Below are positions 1 to 11,485 of a stretch of DNA of 64,000 bases, in pieces (positions within the stretch are counted from its first letter, which is position 1; each line of letters begins with the position of its first letter). The DNA comes from Aedes albopictus (Eukaryota; Arthropoda; Insecta; Diptera; Culicidae), in the NCBI RefSeq assembly GCF_035046485.1, contig NC_085137.1, positions 47,269,286 to 47,333,285 on the forward strand, written 5' to 3'. Position numbers and translations under genes: made by a program. The notes under the pieces are model-generated. The model worked only from the letters and a program-made list of their open reading frames with translations, searched no databases and was not told where the DNA came from.

Positions 1-1745
1 CAAGATCATCGAGCTTACTCTGCATATCAGAACGCCGTCGAGCTAGGAGAACAACGTCATCAGCAAATTCGAAATCATTTAGGTGCTCCATGGTAATGGG
101 CTGCCACAGCAATCCACGATTTGGTTCACGGTCATCTCCTCGATTACAATAAGGAACAGTAGCGGTGATGGGATACATCCTTGCTTCACTCCTGCAACGA
201 CCCGGATGGGATCTGCCAAGACACCGTTGTGTAGTACTCTGCACGAAAATGCCCTGTACTGTGCTTTAATGAGGTCGATGATTGTCTCAGGGACACCCTT
301 GCGTCAGAAGGCTTCCCACATGTTTTCATGATTGAGACGGTCGAAAGCTTTTTCGTAATCAATGAACACCAAGTAGGGAACCTCTTAGAATTCATTGATT
401 TGCTCCAGGATGATACGGAGAGTGACAATATCCGGTTGAGGATCACTTTGCAGAGGACTTTGAGAACGACGCACAGTAACATGATGCCACGCCATTTATC
501 GCATACAGTCTGGTCAAACATTTTGGGTACCTTTACTAAGACGCCTTGTATCCAGTCGGCCGGAAATGTCGCGGTTTCCCATATGTTGCAGAATAATTGA
601 TGCAGCAGTTGTGCAGATACTACGAGGTCAGCTTTGAGCATCTCAGCTGATATGTGATCGATCCCTGGGACCCTGTTCGATTTCATGCGACGGATAGCTG
701 TTTCTATCTCCTGCATTGATGGAGCTTCTGTGTTGACACGGGTAATGCGTCGAATCCTTGGATGATCATACTAAGCTGTTGGTGGCGTGGTCGATATTTG
801 AAAAAGGTTTCCAATAGCTCGAACCAACTGGTCAGCCGGGTCGATCAATAGATGTCCAGTCGTGTCTTTCACGGGCATCGTAGTATTAATCTTAGTCCCA
901 CTAAGGCGACGTGAAACATTCAAGATGAGATGGATATTGCCAGTGTAAGCCGCCTTCGTCGGGTAGGGAGTCCGCTTACGCTCTTTTGTTCCTAATACAT
1001 GAGCATTTTACTGCCTTCTCGAGAGCCGAATAGCGCTGACGGGTTACAGCTTTGGCTCCTCGTGTTTTCGCTCGCTCTATCGCGGCTTTGGCGTTCCTTC
1101 CTTCGCTCTTCTATCTTCCTCCAGGTATCATCTATGATCCACTACTTTCTCCGGGTGCGTAGCTCACGGCATTCGTGATGGCGCTCCATTGACCTTCTAC
1201 GCTTCCTTCTTCCGGAATATCCACAGCACAGTTCTCTAGCTCCTCGACGAAGGACCTTTTCACCACAGCGTCTTCCAGTCGGCGTGTGTTGAACCGGCGC
1301 TCGATTTTATCCCGCTGTCAATGGATCTTAGTAATGCGCAGCCGGATCTCGCCGATTAGGACGATGATCGGAGGCAATGTCGGCGCTACGTATGCTCCGC
1401 ACATCAAAAAGGCTCCGTTTCCATTTTTTGGCTGACGCAGATGTGGTCGATTTGATTTTCCATGGCGCCATCACGGGGAACCCATGTCACTTGGCACTGG
1501 TCGATGAAGAAAGAGCGATCTACCAATCATCATGTCATTGTTGCCATAAAACTCTGCAAACAGTTCTCCGTTCTCGCTCATTTCTTCAAGACCATGGCGT
1601 CCCATGGTGTGCTCATAGTCCTAGTTGTCGGAAGCAACTTCGCATTGAAGTCGCCCATGAGAATCACGATATCACCTTTCGGAATCTTGTCCACGACAGA
1701 TTTCATTTGGCTGTAAACTTTCTCTTGCAATCTTTGCGCAAGCCA
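1..1745 (-). pseudogene. Decayed non-LTR retrotransposon (LINE), endonuclease to reverse transcriptase, copy 1
   Basis: Read on the minus strand, the 5' part (about 1745-1370) encodes the end of an apurinic-type endonuclease: GDFNAK at 1654-1637 and an NQIDHI box near 1460-1436. A linker follows, then a reverse transcriptase. The RT keeps an open stretch at 716-186 (RRMKSNRVPGIDHISAEML, then CDKWRGIMLL) and the catalytic FADD at 68-57. The copy then runs off the window edge. Frames change and stops interrupt it throughout, so it cannot make protein. A second copy of the same family lies at about 16.8-18.5 kb in the same orientation. Clade not assigned. The homology is secure, the exact ends are not. 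Confidence 0.85.
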
Positions 1746-3058
1746 TTGGCAGATTTGTAAAATTACTGCATATGTTTTTATTCCGTATTGTTTTGCGCCA
1801 CAGTAATGACATTTTCATCATGCTCATATTGTATTTTCTGATTAATAAAGATATATCTAATAAAAGTTGTTTTAGCTGTTTCCTCACACGGAGGGCGTGA
1901 ATTGGATTTTCATGTAATTTTAATAATGTTTCTATAACGAATATGAACTTAACGATATGTTCACTCATTGCACCTGAAGTTCCGCTACCTTCATCATATT
2001 TACGCAGCAAGCTTACTGCAGCATTCAATGCTGCGCACATACAAGTGAAGCATACCTCAGCAGACCATTTGTAAAAACATGGGGTGGGGATACCTTCGTA
2101 CCTGGTAGAGAAATGAATTAAAACTTGATACCAGTGAAACGACTCTTTCCCCCATTCCGTTTACTCCACGTAATCCCACTAATTTCCATTTTGCCCAAAA
2201 CTGTATGTCCTTTGCTCGCCGGTTTGAGTATGACGCGAGAGCGCATCGACGGCACTGGTCGCATTTAGTCCATCCGGTATGTCTGATTTCGCAACAAAAA
2301 CGTCATAGCAGAGTCTCATCTAGTCTAGGTATGGGTAACAAAACCAGCAGCCCACCCATCGGGCAGTGGGACCTACTCTGCGGCCAGGAATGCAAGGATA
2401 ACGTCAGTTTCGGTGGGCGGTTGTCCGTTGGTTGACATTTTTCTCATATCTATCGGACAAACAAACCCCATACAGGAGCGTGAGCTGGACTGAAACAGCG
2501 GCCTTCACTACGACTGCATTGTGCAACCAGTTTGAGTGTGTTGGAGTGGGCTCTGGCTGATACCTCTACGTAATTTCGTTCCTGCCATGGGATCTTGCTT
2601 CATTCGCCCCGAGGGAGCCCTCGTCATCGTGGGGACGATTGGGATTCGACAGTCCAATTGGATCGGGTCTCACTCAACGAAATGGGCTACTCCTTGTAGG
2701 TATCTAGGTTCTAGGAGATGTTGGGGTGAAATGCGCTCGTTTCACTTGAAACTTCTTTTGCTAGATGTTTCGTAATTAGCAAAAATAACGAAAATATAAA
2801 AAGATTAAAAACATTGAAGAGAACAGGTAATTTTAAAAACAATACTATCTGAAATTTTAATCTTTTTATGTTTTCATTGTTTTGATTTGAACTAACAAAT
2901 TTGGTATACAATCTCCAATAAAAATTCAAAAAACATTCTTACGCCGAAACATGTTAGAACGGATTATAAATTTCAACATTTTTTTTTCAAAGTAGGAAAA
3001 TCTATTTTTTAGACAATGAGATTATCAATTTTTGATGCAAATATTGTCATGTGTTGTA
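1746..3058. other. Unassigned flank of LINE copy 1
   Basis: This stretch holds no gene I recognise. A minus-strand frame at 2040-1750 reads MCAALNAAVSLLRKYDEG and so on, then fuses into endonuclease-frame sequence. It looks like flanking repeat DNA rather than an exon. 2050-2700 is moderately GC-rich and 2760-3058 is strongly AT-rich. Confidence 0.4.
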
Positions 3059-3273
3059 GGGTATGTGTGCAATCAGTAATCTCACGCTCCCATATTCATC
3101 CTATTCGAAAACAAGCGATTACGACACCGATTGATTCCGTTCTTTTTGTTTTCATGAGTGCTCACTTCTAACAAAAAATACAAAAATGAGAAACAAAACA
3201 AACAGCGCTTCAATCCATTGTTTTTCGTAGGATGAAAATGGGAACCACATGCTTAATAAGGGAACCAATACCC
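3059..3273. mobile_element. TA-flanked MITE, 215 bp
   Basis: The ends GGGTAT...ATACCC are inverted, and the similarity continues imperfectly inward: TTCATCCTA-like blocks and AAAACAA occur on both arms. Each end is flanked by TA (3057-3058 and 3274-3275), the duplication typical of Tc1/mariner-type insertion. There is no coding capacity. Confidence 0.65.
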
Positions 3274-3563
3274 TAAAACATATTCTTAAAAAAATCGTAA
3301 TCAACCCTCCGTTTCTCCTTGATAGCGCATTTCGCGCCGATTCCCTCCTACCGTCATCGCCATGATCTCCTTCCGCGAACGAAGTTGGGAAATTGCATTT
3401 GGCTGGAACACGGCAACCCCGTTTTTACTCCGCCCTACCGGATAGTGCCTCCAACTCCGCGCTCATCCAACACAGTTCGCTAACCGTAGTCGTGCATTTG
3501 TTTAATGTAATATAAAATTAGAGACAGGCGGTGAATTTATCGACTAGAAAGTGCACCATTGCA

Positions 3564-3598
3564 CTAGCTAGCCAGCTAGCTAGCTAGCTGACTGGCTG
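3564..3598. repeat. (AGCT)n-like low-complexity tract
   Basis: Imperfect runs of GCTA/GCTG (GCTAGCCAGCTAGCTAGC...) form a short self-complementary tract. Confidence 0.7.
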
Positions 3599-3814
3599 GA
3601 TCTGGATGGTTGGCCACCCTGAAGGATCAAACCGGTCGGTCGAATGGCGGGTCTTACGATGAGCACCGCACACAAAGCAATTGGATGTACCTACGAATGG
3701 AATCGTACCAAAAAATATGTGCGTGTATATTCACGTTTAGTGAGGTAGAGCTTTTCTGGATGATTAAATTTACACGAATAAGTTTATCCATCTATTTAGG
3801 GCCCGGGCCCATGT

Positions 3815-3885
3815 AGTCAAAGCAGTTAACGCATGTATTCAGTTAGACCATGCTGAGGGTGACGGTTTTAACTATCGTAATATGC
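3815..3885 (+). repeat. Fragment of SINE family 3 head
   Basis: It contains a degenerate block (CATGCTGAGGGTGACGG) that matches the tRNA-like head of the SINE at 42.2-42.3 kb. The B-box region is eroded (GGTTTTAAC). Confidence 0.55.
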
Positions 3886-3904
3886 CACGTCCACGGAGTC
3901 GAGT

Positions 3905-3975
3905 CAAGTACAAAACACTGAAGACGACCTTACAGTTGAGATCGAAATAGGTATCTGCCAAAGGATGCAAATTCT
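3905..3975 (+). repeat. Dispersed CTGAAGACG-stem-GAAA repeat, copy 1
   Basis: At 3918-3948 the order is CTGAAGA, a short stem arm (CGACCT), a loop, the second arm (AGATCG) and GAAAT. A relative lies on the minus strand at 63865-63899, and a similar layout occurs at 29150-29186. The origin is not established. Confidence 0.5.
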
Positions 3976-3985
3976 TAGTGGAATT

Positions 3986-4345
3986 AAAAGGTACTTAACG
4001 ATCAAAATGATCAAATCTGACTATACATGTCAATGGTTGCTTGTCCGTGATTGATCTGAGCTGGTACCAATTGCACTGAGATCCAAATGAATAAGAACTG
4101 GGACACTCCACTTATTCTCAAAGTGCAATTTAAGCAGCTCATACATTTTTGATCAATAACGGCGCCGGCCACGTCCTTATTGTCAGTTAGGAAGGGAAAG
4201 GAATGTTAGAGTGTACTGGTTGTTGCTACTAGAGACCGAGAGCACTCTGCGTCCCCACAACCCCCACGGACTGGGGTATTTGTTAGACGGAAAGGATGGG
4301 AGATCTGGGAGTCACCGTTGGGTCGGTGATGCGATCCATGGATAT
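3986..4345 (+). repeat. Dispersed repeat R4, uninterrupted copy
   Basis: The motif order is TGATTGATCTGAGCTGG, CAATTGCACTGAGATCC, GGCCACGTCCTTATTG, GAATGTTA, AGAGACCGAGAG, then GGAGTCACC. The same modules occur at 37.77-38.01 kb and 45.78-46.22 kb, on either side of the giant palindrome. This copy is therefore a guide to the empty site. It has no coding potential and its class is unknown. Confidence 0.65.
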
Positions 4346-4365
4346 GGAATATTTATAGTGTTCGT

Positions 4366-4560
4366 AAGGGGCTGTTCATAAACCACGTAGACCAAAAATT
4401 TGGCCATCTCAGACGCCCCCTCTCCCTCGTACACTTTTGTTCATACAAATATTTTGAAATTTGTATGGAGCGTAGACTTTGGCCAGTAGGTCTTCTCCAG
4501 AGGCACGTTATCCTCCATTTGGGAAATTTGTGCACTTTTTTGTACCATGCGTTATAATTT
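4366..4560 (+). repeat. Dispersed repeat starting GGGGCTGTTCATAAACCACG
   Basis: Inverted echoes of GTAGACCAAAAATTTGGCC and CGTAGACTTTGGCC lie about 90 bp apart, with AAATTTGTATGGA-type sequence between them. From general knowledge this resembles a very common non-autonomous repeat of Aedes. Its boundaries are approximate. Confidence 0.5.
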
Positions 4561-4577
4561 CGCGTATGCAAAGGTAT

Positions 4578-5639
4578 CACACCAAAAATTTTTTGCTGAA
4601 AATCAGCAAAATTTTGCTGATTTTTTTTTGTGCTGTAAGTTCAGCAATCCTTCCAGCAAAGAAAATATTGCTGGTCATCCAGCAAAATTGATTCTCAGGA
4701 AAGTGACACTTGTATTGCTGAATATTCAGCAATGCTTGATTCATGTTGCTGGTTGATCAGCAACTGATTGTTTATCAATTTTGCTGATTACCAGTGATTT
4801 TTCAATTACTAGGGAGGGCACCCGTATTGGAAAAAATAGGATTTTGTTTTAACTGAAAGCCAAGTACTGTTTGTCTAATACATTTTTATTATGAAAATTT
4901 GAAGACAGTTAACAAATTTACGCAGCTACTTGACTATTACGTCGCCGAGTCACTCCGCCGCGTCCATGTCACCGCCGTCCTAAAAATTTAAGATTTATTC
5001 TCTTTGTTTCTAGTTAAAAAATCAATCATACACTGAAACCTCCATTTAAGTCGATGCATGGCTGATCGAAAATAATTTTTACCGTGCAAGCAATGACAAA
5101 ACTATAGACTTTTATATTTTTTAACACTTCGCATGACAAAGGAGATTTGTCAAAAAATATAAAACTGTATAGTTTAGTCATTGCCGGCACGGTAAAAATT
5201 ATTTTCGATCAGCCATGCATCGACTTAAATGGAGGTTTCAGTGTACTTACAAGTAAGAGTGTTCAAAGATCCAGCTCGAGGCAAACATGACACAAAAAAC
5301 TAAACCGAATGGGAGACATGCTGCTTGCTCATACTCCATGTATTTGACAGTTCAAATCGTTTGCTGATTATCAGCATTAAAAGTTATTGCTGATATATGT
5401 TCAGTAATAAGAATTGCTGATTTTCAGCGAATTCTAAAATCGATTGCTGGGGCTTCAACCATCTGTCAAATCGATTGCTGATAACCAGCAAAAATGGAAG
5501 CGATGACATATGGTCAGCAATCTACAGTGCTGAACTCCAGTATTCAATTTGATAAATGCTGTACTTCAGCAAACCGGTGTATTGCTGAACTAGTTTCAGC
5601 AAATTTTATTGCTGGAACGTGAATCGAAAATTTGGTGTG
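4578..5639. mobile_element. Terminal-inverted-repeat element with CAGCAA/TTGCTG subterminal repeats
   Basis: The termini CACACCAAA...TTTGGTGTG are inverted and flanked by TAT (4575-4577 and 5640-5642). Both ends are packed with TTGCTGA/TCAGCAA words at irregular spacing (4590-4795 and 5358-5615), in both orientations. Such clustered subterminal motifs are typical transposase-binding arrays. A second TA element (5031-5243) sits inside. There is no transposase, so it is non-autonomous. Confidence 0.7.
5031..5243. mobile_element. Nested TA MITE, 213 bp, near-perfect arms
   Basis: The arms begin CACTGAAACCTCCATTTAAG and stay inverted for almost 60 bp, to ATTTTTACCGTGC/GCACGGTAAAAAT. TA lies on both sides (5029-5030 and 5244-5245). 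The arm identity is very high compared with the host element, so this insertion is relatively young. Confidence 0.85.
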
Positions 5640-5644
5640 TATGG

Positions 5645-6070
5645 CCTATGTGGAAAACATTCAGAAATTCCCTCCAGGACTTATTATTGGGATTCTGCCA
5701 GGAGTTCTTTATGGGTATCATCCAGGCTTTGTTTTATTTTTCTATGAATGCTCCAAGAGTTCATTCTGGGAATCCTGCAGGACTCTGAAGAAATCTCTAG
5801 ATCGAATGGCGCCCAAACTAAACTACTGGAGAAATCCATAAAGGAGCTTTTAAAGGATTTCCTGGAGAAATCCCTAGAATGCCGTAAAGGAATCTGGAGT
5901 GATACACAGAAGGCATCTGTGGTGGAATCCAATGAAAGAACTTTTTGGAAAAATCGCCAGTTGAAGTTTTTGGAGGTAGCCCAGCAGGAATTCCACGGGC
6001 ATTTCCTGGACAAATCCCCAGATAAAATATCTGTTGGAATCTACAAAAGGAATTCCTGCAAGAATGCCTA
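5645..6070. repeat. Degenerate minisatellite block A
   Basis: Irregular words of the type ATTCTGCCAGGAGTTC and AGGAATTCCTGCA recur about every two dozen bases. The frames 5748-6071 (+) and 6013-5684 (-) are by-products of this simple composition, not genes. Confidence 0.6.
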
Positions 6071-6483
6071 ATTTAGGTATCAATCGGTCGGATCCAGTTT
6101 CACGTTCTCCTCCATTTAGGAAATTTGTGCCATCATTCCTGGTGTAATGCATATATGAAGCACATGGAAGAATCTCAAGTAGGAATTCTTGCAGGATTGT
6201 TATAGATTTGTAAACTTGGTCGTCACTTAAGGTGTAATGTTTCATGTTTTATTTATGATCATGATCTCGGTCTCTAATAGCAACGAACTCAACACTAATG
6301 TGCCTTCCCTTCCACGATGATCATTCATTGGCAGGTGCTGTTTGTGGCTTGATAAAGTTTGGAACTCTCGAATTAATTATGAGTAAAACATTCGATTTCA
6401 AAGGTAATAACAGAGGCCAGAGGTTTACTGAAGTCGAGTTGTTGAATTGAAAGGAATTTGGTTATGCTTACTAGTTTTTCTTT

Positions 6484-7210
6484 AAGGGGTTACATACCTT
6501 GCGGGGATAAAAAAATCGATGTTTTTTATTGGGTTTCTCAAAGATGTTTAGATTTCTGTAATAATTTGAGAATCCACTGAATCATCATTTCCCAACGACA
6601 GTTCACACTAATCAAGCTTTTTTTGGTTACCTGTTCTGCATCCGACGCCCCTGTCATGAACTCAGCTGAACTTGTGAACGCTACCCGCTGCGAAGTCGTG
6701 TGCGAAATTCGACTGTGATAACAGAGTCTAAATGAGTGTAAATGTCGCAATATTGCACAATCTGAAAGTATGAGCCATTTTACGAATGACAACAAAGTTG
6801 ATGATGACATTGATTTTCACGGGCTTTTGGACGCTACCTCCTGTCAAAATTGATTCAAAAAACGGCTCGTAAAAGACTATACTGCCGTCGGACGCATAAA
6901 TGTCACATGTTACATTTCGACATTTTTGAGGTTTTTATATCAAAAGTCATATTTTGACAAGTATTTTTCAAATATTTTGTCAAAATCTAAATTTATACTT
7001 GTTTCGATAGTTGAATTACGATGAAGTCAATCAAAATTGGCAATAGTCAAAGTTTATTTTGGAACTTGAAATGTGTTTTTCTATTGTAACATGTGACATT
7101 TATGCGTCCGAGGGCAGTATACTAGCTAAACAATACACATTCCAAATTTCATAAACATTGGAGCACTAGAACCAAAGTTACAACCCCATAGTAGTACGCA
7201 CCGTCCATAA
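6484..7210. repeat. Dispersed repeat starting AAGGGGTTACATACC, split by later insertions
   Basis: The sequence after AAGGGGTTACATACCTTGCG resembles long-terminal-repeat MITE ends I associate with Aedes. It is interrupted by the 236-bp element at 6882-7117 and by the 2.7 kb element that begins at 7211. What looks like its continuation resumes at 9917-10230. The far end was not identified. Confidence 0.4.
6882..7117. mobile_element. MITE, 236 bp, CTGCC-CGGACGC ends
   Basis: The inverted ends are CTGCCGTCGGACGCATAAAT against its near-complement, continuing through TGTCACATGTTACA. TATA flanks both sides (6878-6881 and 7118-7121), so the duplication is TA or TATA. Non-coding. Confidence 0.8.
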
Positions 7211-9913
7211 GACCAAGCCCACTCATGGGCTCAATCAAGCGTTTTAACGGAAAGAAGAGCCCGGAACAAAGAAACGAACCGCACCGGTCGCTGCTAAGTA
7301 GGGCTCGAAAGCGAAAAGTTTACGTACGGTTCGTAGCAGGGCTTAGAATATAGAGACACGCAAAGTACGGTCTCTATCCGTAGGCTCGTGTGCTTTCTCG
7401 CGTTTAGCTCTCTGGGTAGCGTAAAGAGGAGACGAAAGAACATGAGTATGGATTTGTTGCCCGGTATATAGTTTTCAGAGGATGATTTTCTTGTTTTGTA
7501 TAGGTAGTAATTTATTTTAGTTTACATCAAATATTCAAAAATTTTATTTTTACTTGCTTTGAAGTTTTTAACCAAATAATATAATAGATCGTTACACGAG
7601 TAACTCAACAAATTGTCTGACATACAATTGTGATAGAGTGACAATACAAACGCAGAAAAATAATAGATTTAAATTGACAAGCTTTGCTTAAGTATGTTTT
7701 GAATAAAGTTTTCCCTTGTTCGCCAATTTTAGGATCATGCATATCGAAAATGTATTGATTTTCTTTTAAAATAGTTACGATTGTTCATAATCGCACTTCT
7801 AGTTTTTGATTCGGCCGATCGTTTCGAAACTTATATTTGAAATGTATAGTGATTCAGTGAGTTTTGCTTTTTTAACACGTACATGCTTGAGCCGGGGTTT
7901 CTACGCAGCAAGTAAAGTTTGGTTTCGCACATTTAGAAAAATGTCCAAATAAATATCTCGCGAAGTTCGTTCCGACAAGTTCCAAAATTATCGTCATCCG
8001 TCGCAGATTCCGGTAAGAAGATGTGCGTATTTTCTAACCCGAAAAGATACCATTCGACGGTAATAAGTGACCACAAGGTTTTCTTTCTCCACCTTCCGGG
8101 CTAAGATCCCCCGTTTTGAAAGAGCTGTGCCTCGCGTTTCGTTTTGTCGTGTATATTTCAAAAAAGACAAAGGAGTTTTGGTTTGATTGCTTTTTTTAAA
8201 AAAAAGTGGTCGTTTATTAAAGATAAATTTGAAAATATAAATTAAATAAACGAGACATTAGGAAGAAAGTGTGCGAAATGAGTAACTTCACCCTTGTAGA
8301 AACAATAGGGGAAAGCAGAAAAAAAATCTGCGACAACCCCATGTGAATAGCACCGATCATACAGAATAGGAGGCTCGGCATTATTTAGATCTATAAAAAC
8401 AACCCAACAATAGGGGAGATTTTTCCAATATTACACATTTTTTATTCATAGCTCTATTATACACATTCTTATATATTTAAAACATATTCATCAACATGTA
8501 ATCTGGATCGTTTGGTATACGCATCCTTCCTCCCTTGTAAATTCGAGAAGTACCTTGCCGAAAGAAAATATTCTGTACTCCAAGTAATTCGAAGAACACT
8601 TTGCGCGTAAATACAACGCAATAGACCTGGCCGCTTTGATGTATGTGTCCTGATATGCTGCAAGCATCAATATTGACAAGAAAAGTAACACGATTGCTTT
8701 CCAGGGTGATTCCGCGTACTGGCTGCGTATGTATAAGATTAGATTTGAGTAGTTATGATTTTTCAAAGATGCTTTGACTGTACCTAACTCAATTCAGATA
8801 TAATAGAAACACTACGGTTATTTTTTTTTTTGTAAAAACAAACTTTAATCATACCGATAAAAATCTAAAAAAATGTAGTCGAGCTGCTAAGTTTCATCAA
8901 TTAAAATGGGCAGTGTGCAGGACTGCCATATTGTAGGTTCCTCGTTATAGAAAAAGCAAGTGTTGGATGTTAAAATACAACAAATGTTGTATGAAGTGCC
9001 AAAAAAGAGAGTGGGCTCATTATGTACTTTCACAAATACGCAGTCTACTTCAAGCGCATAGAATCTGCTTCCAACAAAATATTCATATACGAGTATATAA
9101 AATATCGCAATATATATTAAGATTTCCGATTGATGCTTTGTAACTAAAAGGTTGTGACTGAGTATAGAATTAGCTGATGTTAAAATACACGTTTATGAAA
9201 AAAGGTTGCGCAAACTTATCGCAGACTGTTAGAAGACAGCTTCTACTATGACCAGGAATTAAAGAATTTTGACCTACGCGAAGTTGTAAAGGAGACAACT
9301 ACGTAATAAATGTGTTGGAAATGCAAGGGATGTAATTATTCAATAAACCTAATTATTAAAAATGATGCTCAAAATCTCAAATTCAGATAAATTTCTTGCG
9401 AGAAAGGCAACATGGATATCAAAGAGATGGATATTATTTTAGATAAAAAATCAACCTACTAGTCATACAGTAAGCAACAAACATATAATTTAAAAAATAT
9501 TGCTTGAATTCCGGGATTAAATACAATCATACATTATTGAGAAAATGATATCTTGAAACGCACCAAAACTGGTACAAATCTCCAAGGGAATTATTTATGT
9601 GAGTTCAATTTTTACTAACAGTTTTCAGTCTTATCCAAAACCCTTTCTTTCAAAATATGAGCACAGATTATTATACTGAATAAGATTTGCAATAACACCA
9701 TAGAAATAAACAAAATATTGCGATGATTTACGGAAGTGCAAAAAACCGATGGTACGGATAGAATAGAGACCACCGGTGCGGAAAGGCGACCGATCATTAT
9801 TTTACTCACATGGAAACGAACGACCGGTGCGAAAATGGGTGGATAACGAAATTAGAAATCGTTAACGACGTGCTGTTGCGTGTGTAGTGTTAAGCCCACG
9901 AGTGGGCTTGGTC
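7211..9913. mobile_element. PIF/Harbinger-type element, 2.7 kb, TAA duplication
   Basis: The ends GACCAAGCCCACTC...GGGCTTGGTC are inverted and flanked by TAA at 7208-7210 and 9914-9916. A 3-bp TAA/TTA duplication is the hallmark of PIF/Harbinger. The terminal repeat has its own inner palindrome (AGCCCACTCATGGGCT), and a second inverted motif, CACCGGTCG/CGACCGGTG, lies just inside each end. I see no DDE transposase or Myb-like protein. The only frames are short and hydrophobic (minus strand 8766-8491 and 9809-9615), and the latter lacks an ATG at its listed start. It is probably non-autonomous. Confidence 0.7.
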
Positions 9914-10277
9914 TAAGGACAAGGTAAAGCGCAAAATTTTAAACGCGATTATCTCGAAACTGTCTTTCCAAAAAATGTCGTTGCAGTGATCACGATATCT
10001 TAAAAACTAGTTGACCAATTCGTAAACTTTTTTTTAATTGCTCGTAGGTACTGAACGGTTCACTATAATGAAAAAATGCGAAATCAATGTTGAACTTAAA
10101 TGTCGTCGTTTTTTGTATAAAAAGTTTAAAATAAGAATTTTTAAGTTGACTAAGTATTAATTTATGAAAAGCGAACCGTTCAACATCTCGAGATTTCAAA
10201 TACGAACAATTTAAAAGAAAGGTTAGTTTGCTATGGGAATTGACTTTTCTTTTTGTCGTTCTTATTTCGTCAATTCG

Positions 10278-10541
10278 GGGTCTCCAGTTAGCCTAGTGGT
10301 TAAGGCTATGGATCGCCAATCCGGAGACGGCGGGTTCGATTCCCGTTCCGGTCGGGAAAATTTTCTCGACTCCCTGGGCATAGTGTATCATTGTACTTGC
10401 CTCACAATATACAAATTCATGCAATGGCAGGCAAAGAAAGTCCTTCAATTAATAACTGTGGAAGTGCTCAAAGAACACTAAGTTGAAGCGAGGCAGGCCA
10501 AGTCCCAGTGGGGACGTAGAGCCATAAAGAAGAAGAAGAAG
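10278..10541 (+). mobile_element. SINE family 1, complete tRNA-headed copy
   Basis: The tRNA-like head carries an A box (TAGCCTAGTGGT) and a perfect B box (GGTTCGATTCC). A body follows (TCTCGACTCCCTGGGCATAG, then AATTAATAACTGTGGAAGTG), then a GAAGAAGAAG tail. It is bounded by a perfect 14-bp target duplication, ATTTCGTCAATTCG, at 10264-10277 and 10542-10555. It is Feilai-like in style. RNA polymerase III transcription is expected from the boxes, and mobilisation in trans by a LINE is the general rule for SINEs. The frame at 10233-10481 is incidental. Confidence 0.92.
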
Positions 10542-10555
10542 ATTTCGTCAATTCG

Positions 10556-11318
10556 ACTTTGGAAATGACTGCAAATTTCTTCTCTCTTAGACATAAGAAC
10601 AGTTAGTCATCAGCCAGCACTCGCTCTCGAAATAGCGAACCGAAATGCATTTATAGATTGGGAACGGCGACCGAATGCAAATTTTGATGAGAATTATTTA
10701 TTAGTCAACCGACGACGACGACGACGACAACGCACAGGAAAAGGTACGAACGTTGATGACGATATGGACGCTGCCGCGGGCGGAAGCTGCTGAACTGTTG
10801 TAGCACGGCGGCAGTGCTGTGCAGTGCAGCACTTCGAAACGGGAACGTCGAACACAAAACGTTTGATTTATCAGCGGTGGGAGGAGTGAAGTTGACCGTC
10901 TCTACTCTATCCTGCCACGTCCTCCAAAATTGTGCCCCAAATGATTCTCCGAATGCGGCCTCTTTTGCGGTTTGGGGTAGGTTAAATGTGGGTTGGCGAT
11001 TCCGTTCCCATACTACGCTGCTGGATTGCATCATCATCCCCTCCGGAGCGCACATGTGTATGATGGGTAGATCTGGTGTCCGGCATTGCATTCATCCTAG
11101 GTTCAGAAAATGGTCTGTTTGATAACGTGCCCGCCAATAATTGCTGATGCAAAATCGAATCGCCACTACTATTGGGTCTGCTTGGGAAAATGGAAAACAT
11201 GGTTTGCGCATTATGCTAGGAACATCCAACAGTGTGTGTTCTTTAATTGCATATTCAATATCATCTGTTGTCCATCTGGGTCACAGCTTGTTTCTCACCT
11301 TTGTGTCCTGTATGAGTA
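10556..11318. other. Unique GC-richer island with (CGA)n
   Basis: No repeat family was recognised. There is a short (GAC)n run near 10709-10731. Overlapping frames on both strands (10814-11122 plus, 11091-10705 minus) are not recognisable proteins and probably reflect base composition. It could be regulatory or untranslated exon sequence of a neighbouring gene, but nothing in the sequence shows that. Confidence 0.35.
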
Positions 11319-11485
11319 CTTCTTCTTCTCAGTGGCTTAACTTTTCCACTGGAGCTTGGCCTACTTCTCTTCAACTAATTCTTCTTGAACACTTCCATAG
11401 TTATAAATTGAAGGACTTTCTTTTCCTGCCATTGCAATGCATTGCATGCATTTGTATATTGTGAGGCAAGTACAATGATACACTA
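11319..11485 (-). mobile_element. SINE family 1, antisense copy, tail half (split)
   Basis: The reverse complement gives the family-1 tail and body (CTTCTTCTTC at the left edge, then CACTTCCATAGTTATAAATTG). It stops at TACACTA, where the element at 11486 begins. The head half resumes at 15803. Confidence 0.8.

Noticed and set aside
1672..2040. Minus frame MCAALNAAVSLL... as an endogenous viral or host protein
   Set aside because: I recognise no family, and its C-terminal part is out-of-frame LINE endonuclease sequence.
8021..8104. Short plus frame MCVFSNPKRYHSTV... as a possible THAP-like zinc finger
   Set aside because: Only one cysteine is present, the C2CH spacing is missing, and the frame ends after 27 codons.
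9205..9305. Plus-strand stretch reading RRLLEDSFYYDQELKNFDLR as a possible exon
   Set aside because: It is only about 30 codons between stops, has no convincing splice signals seen by eye and no recognised family.
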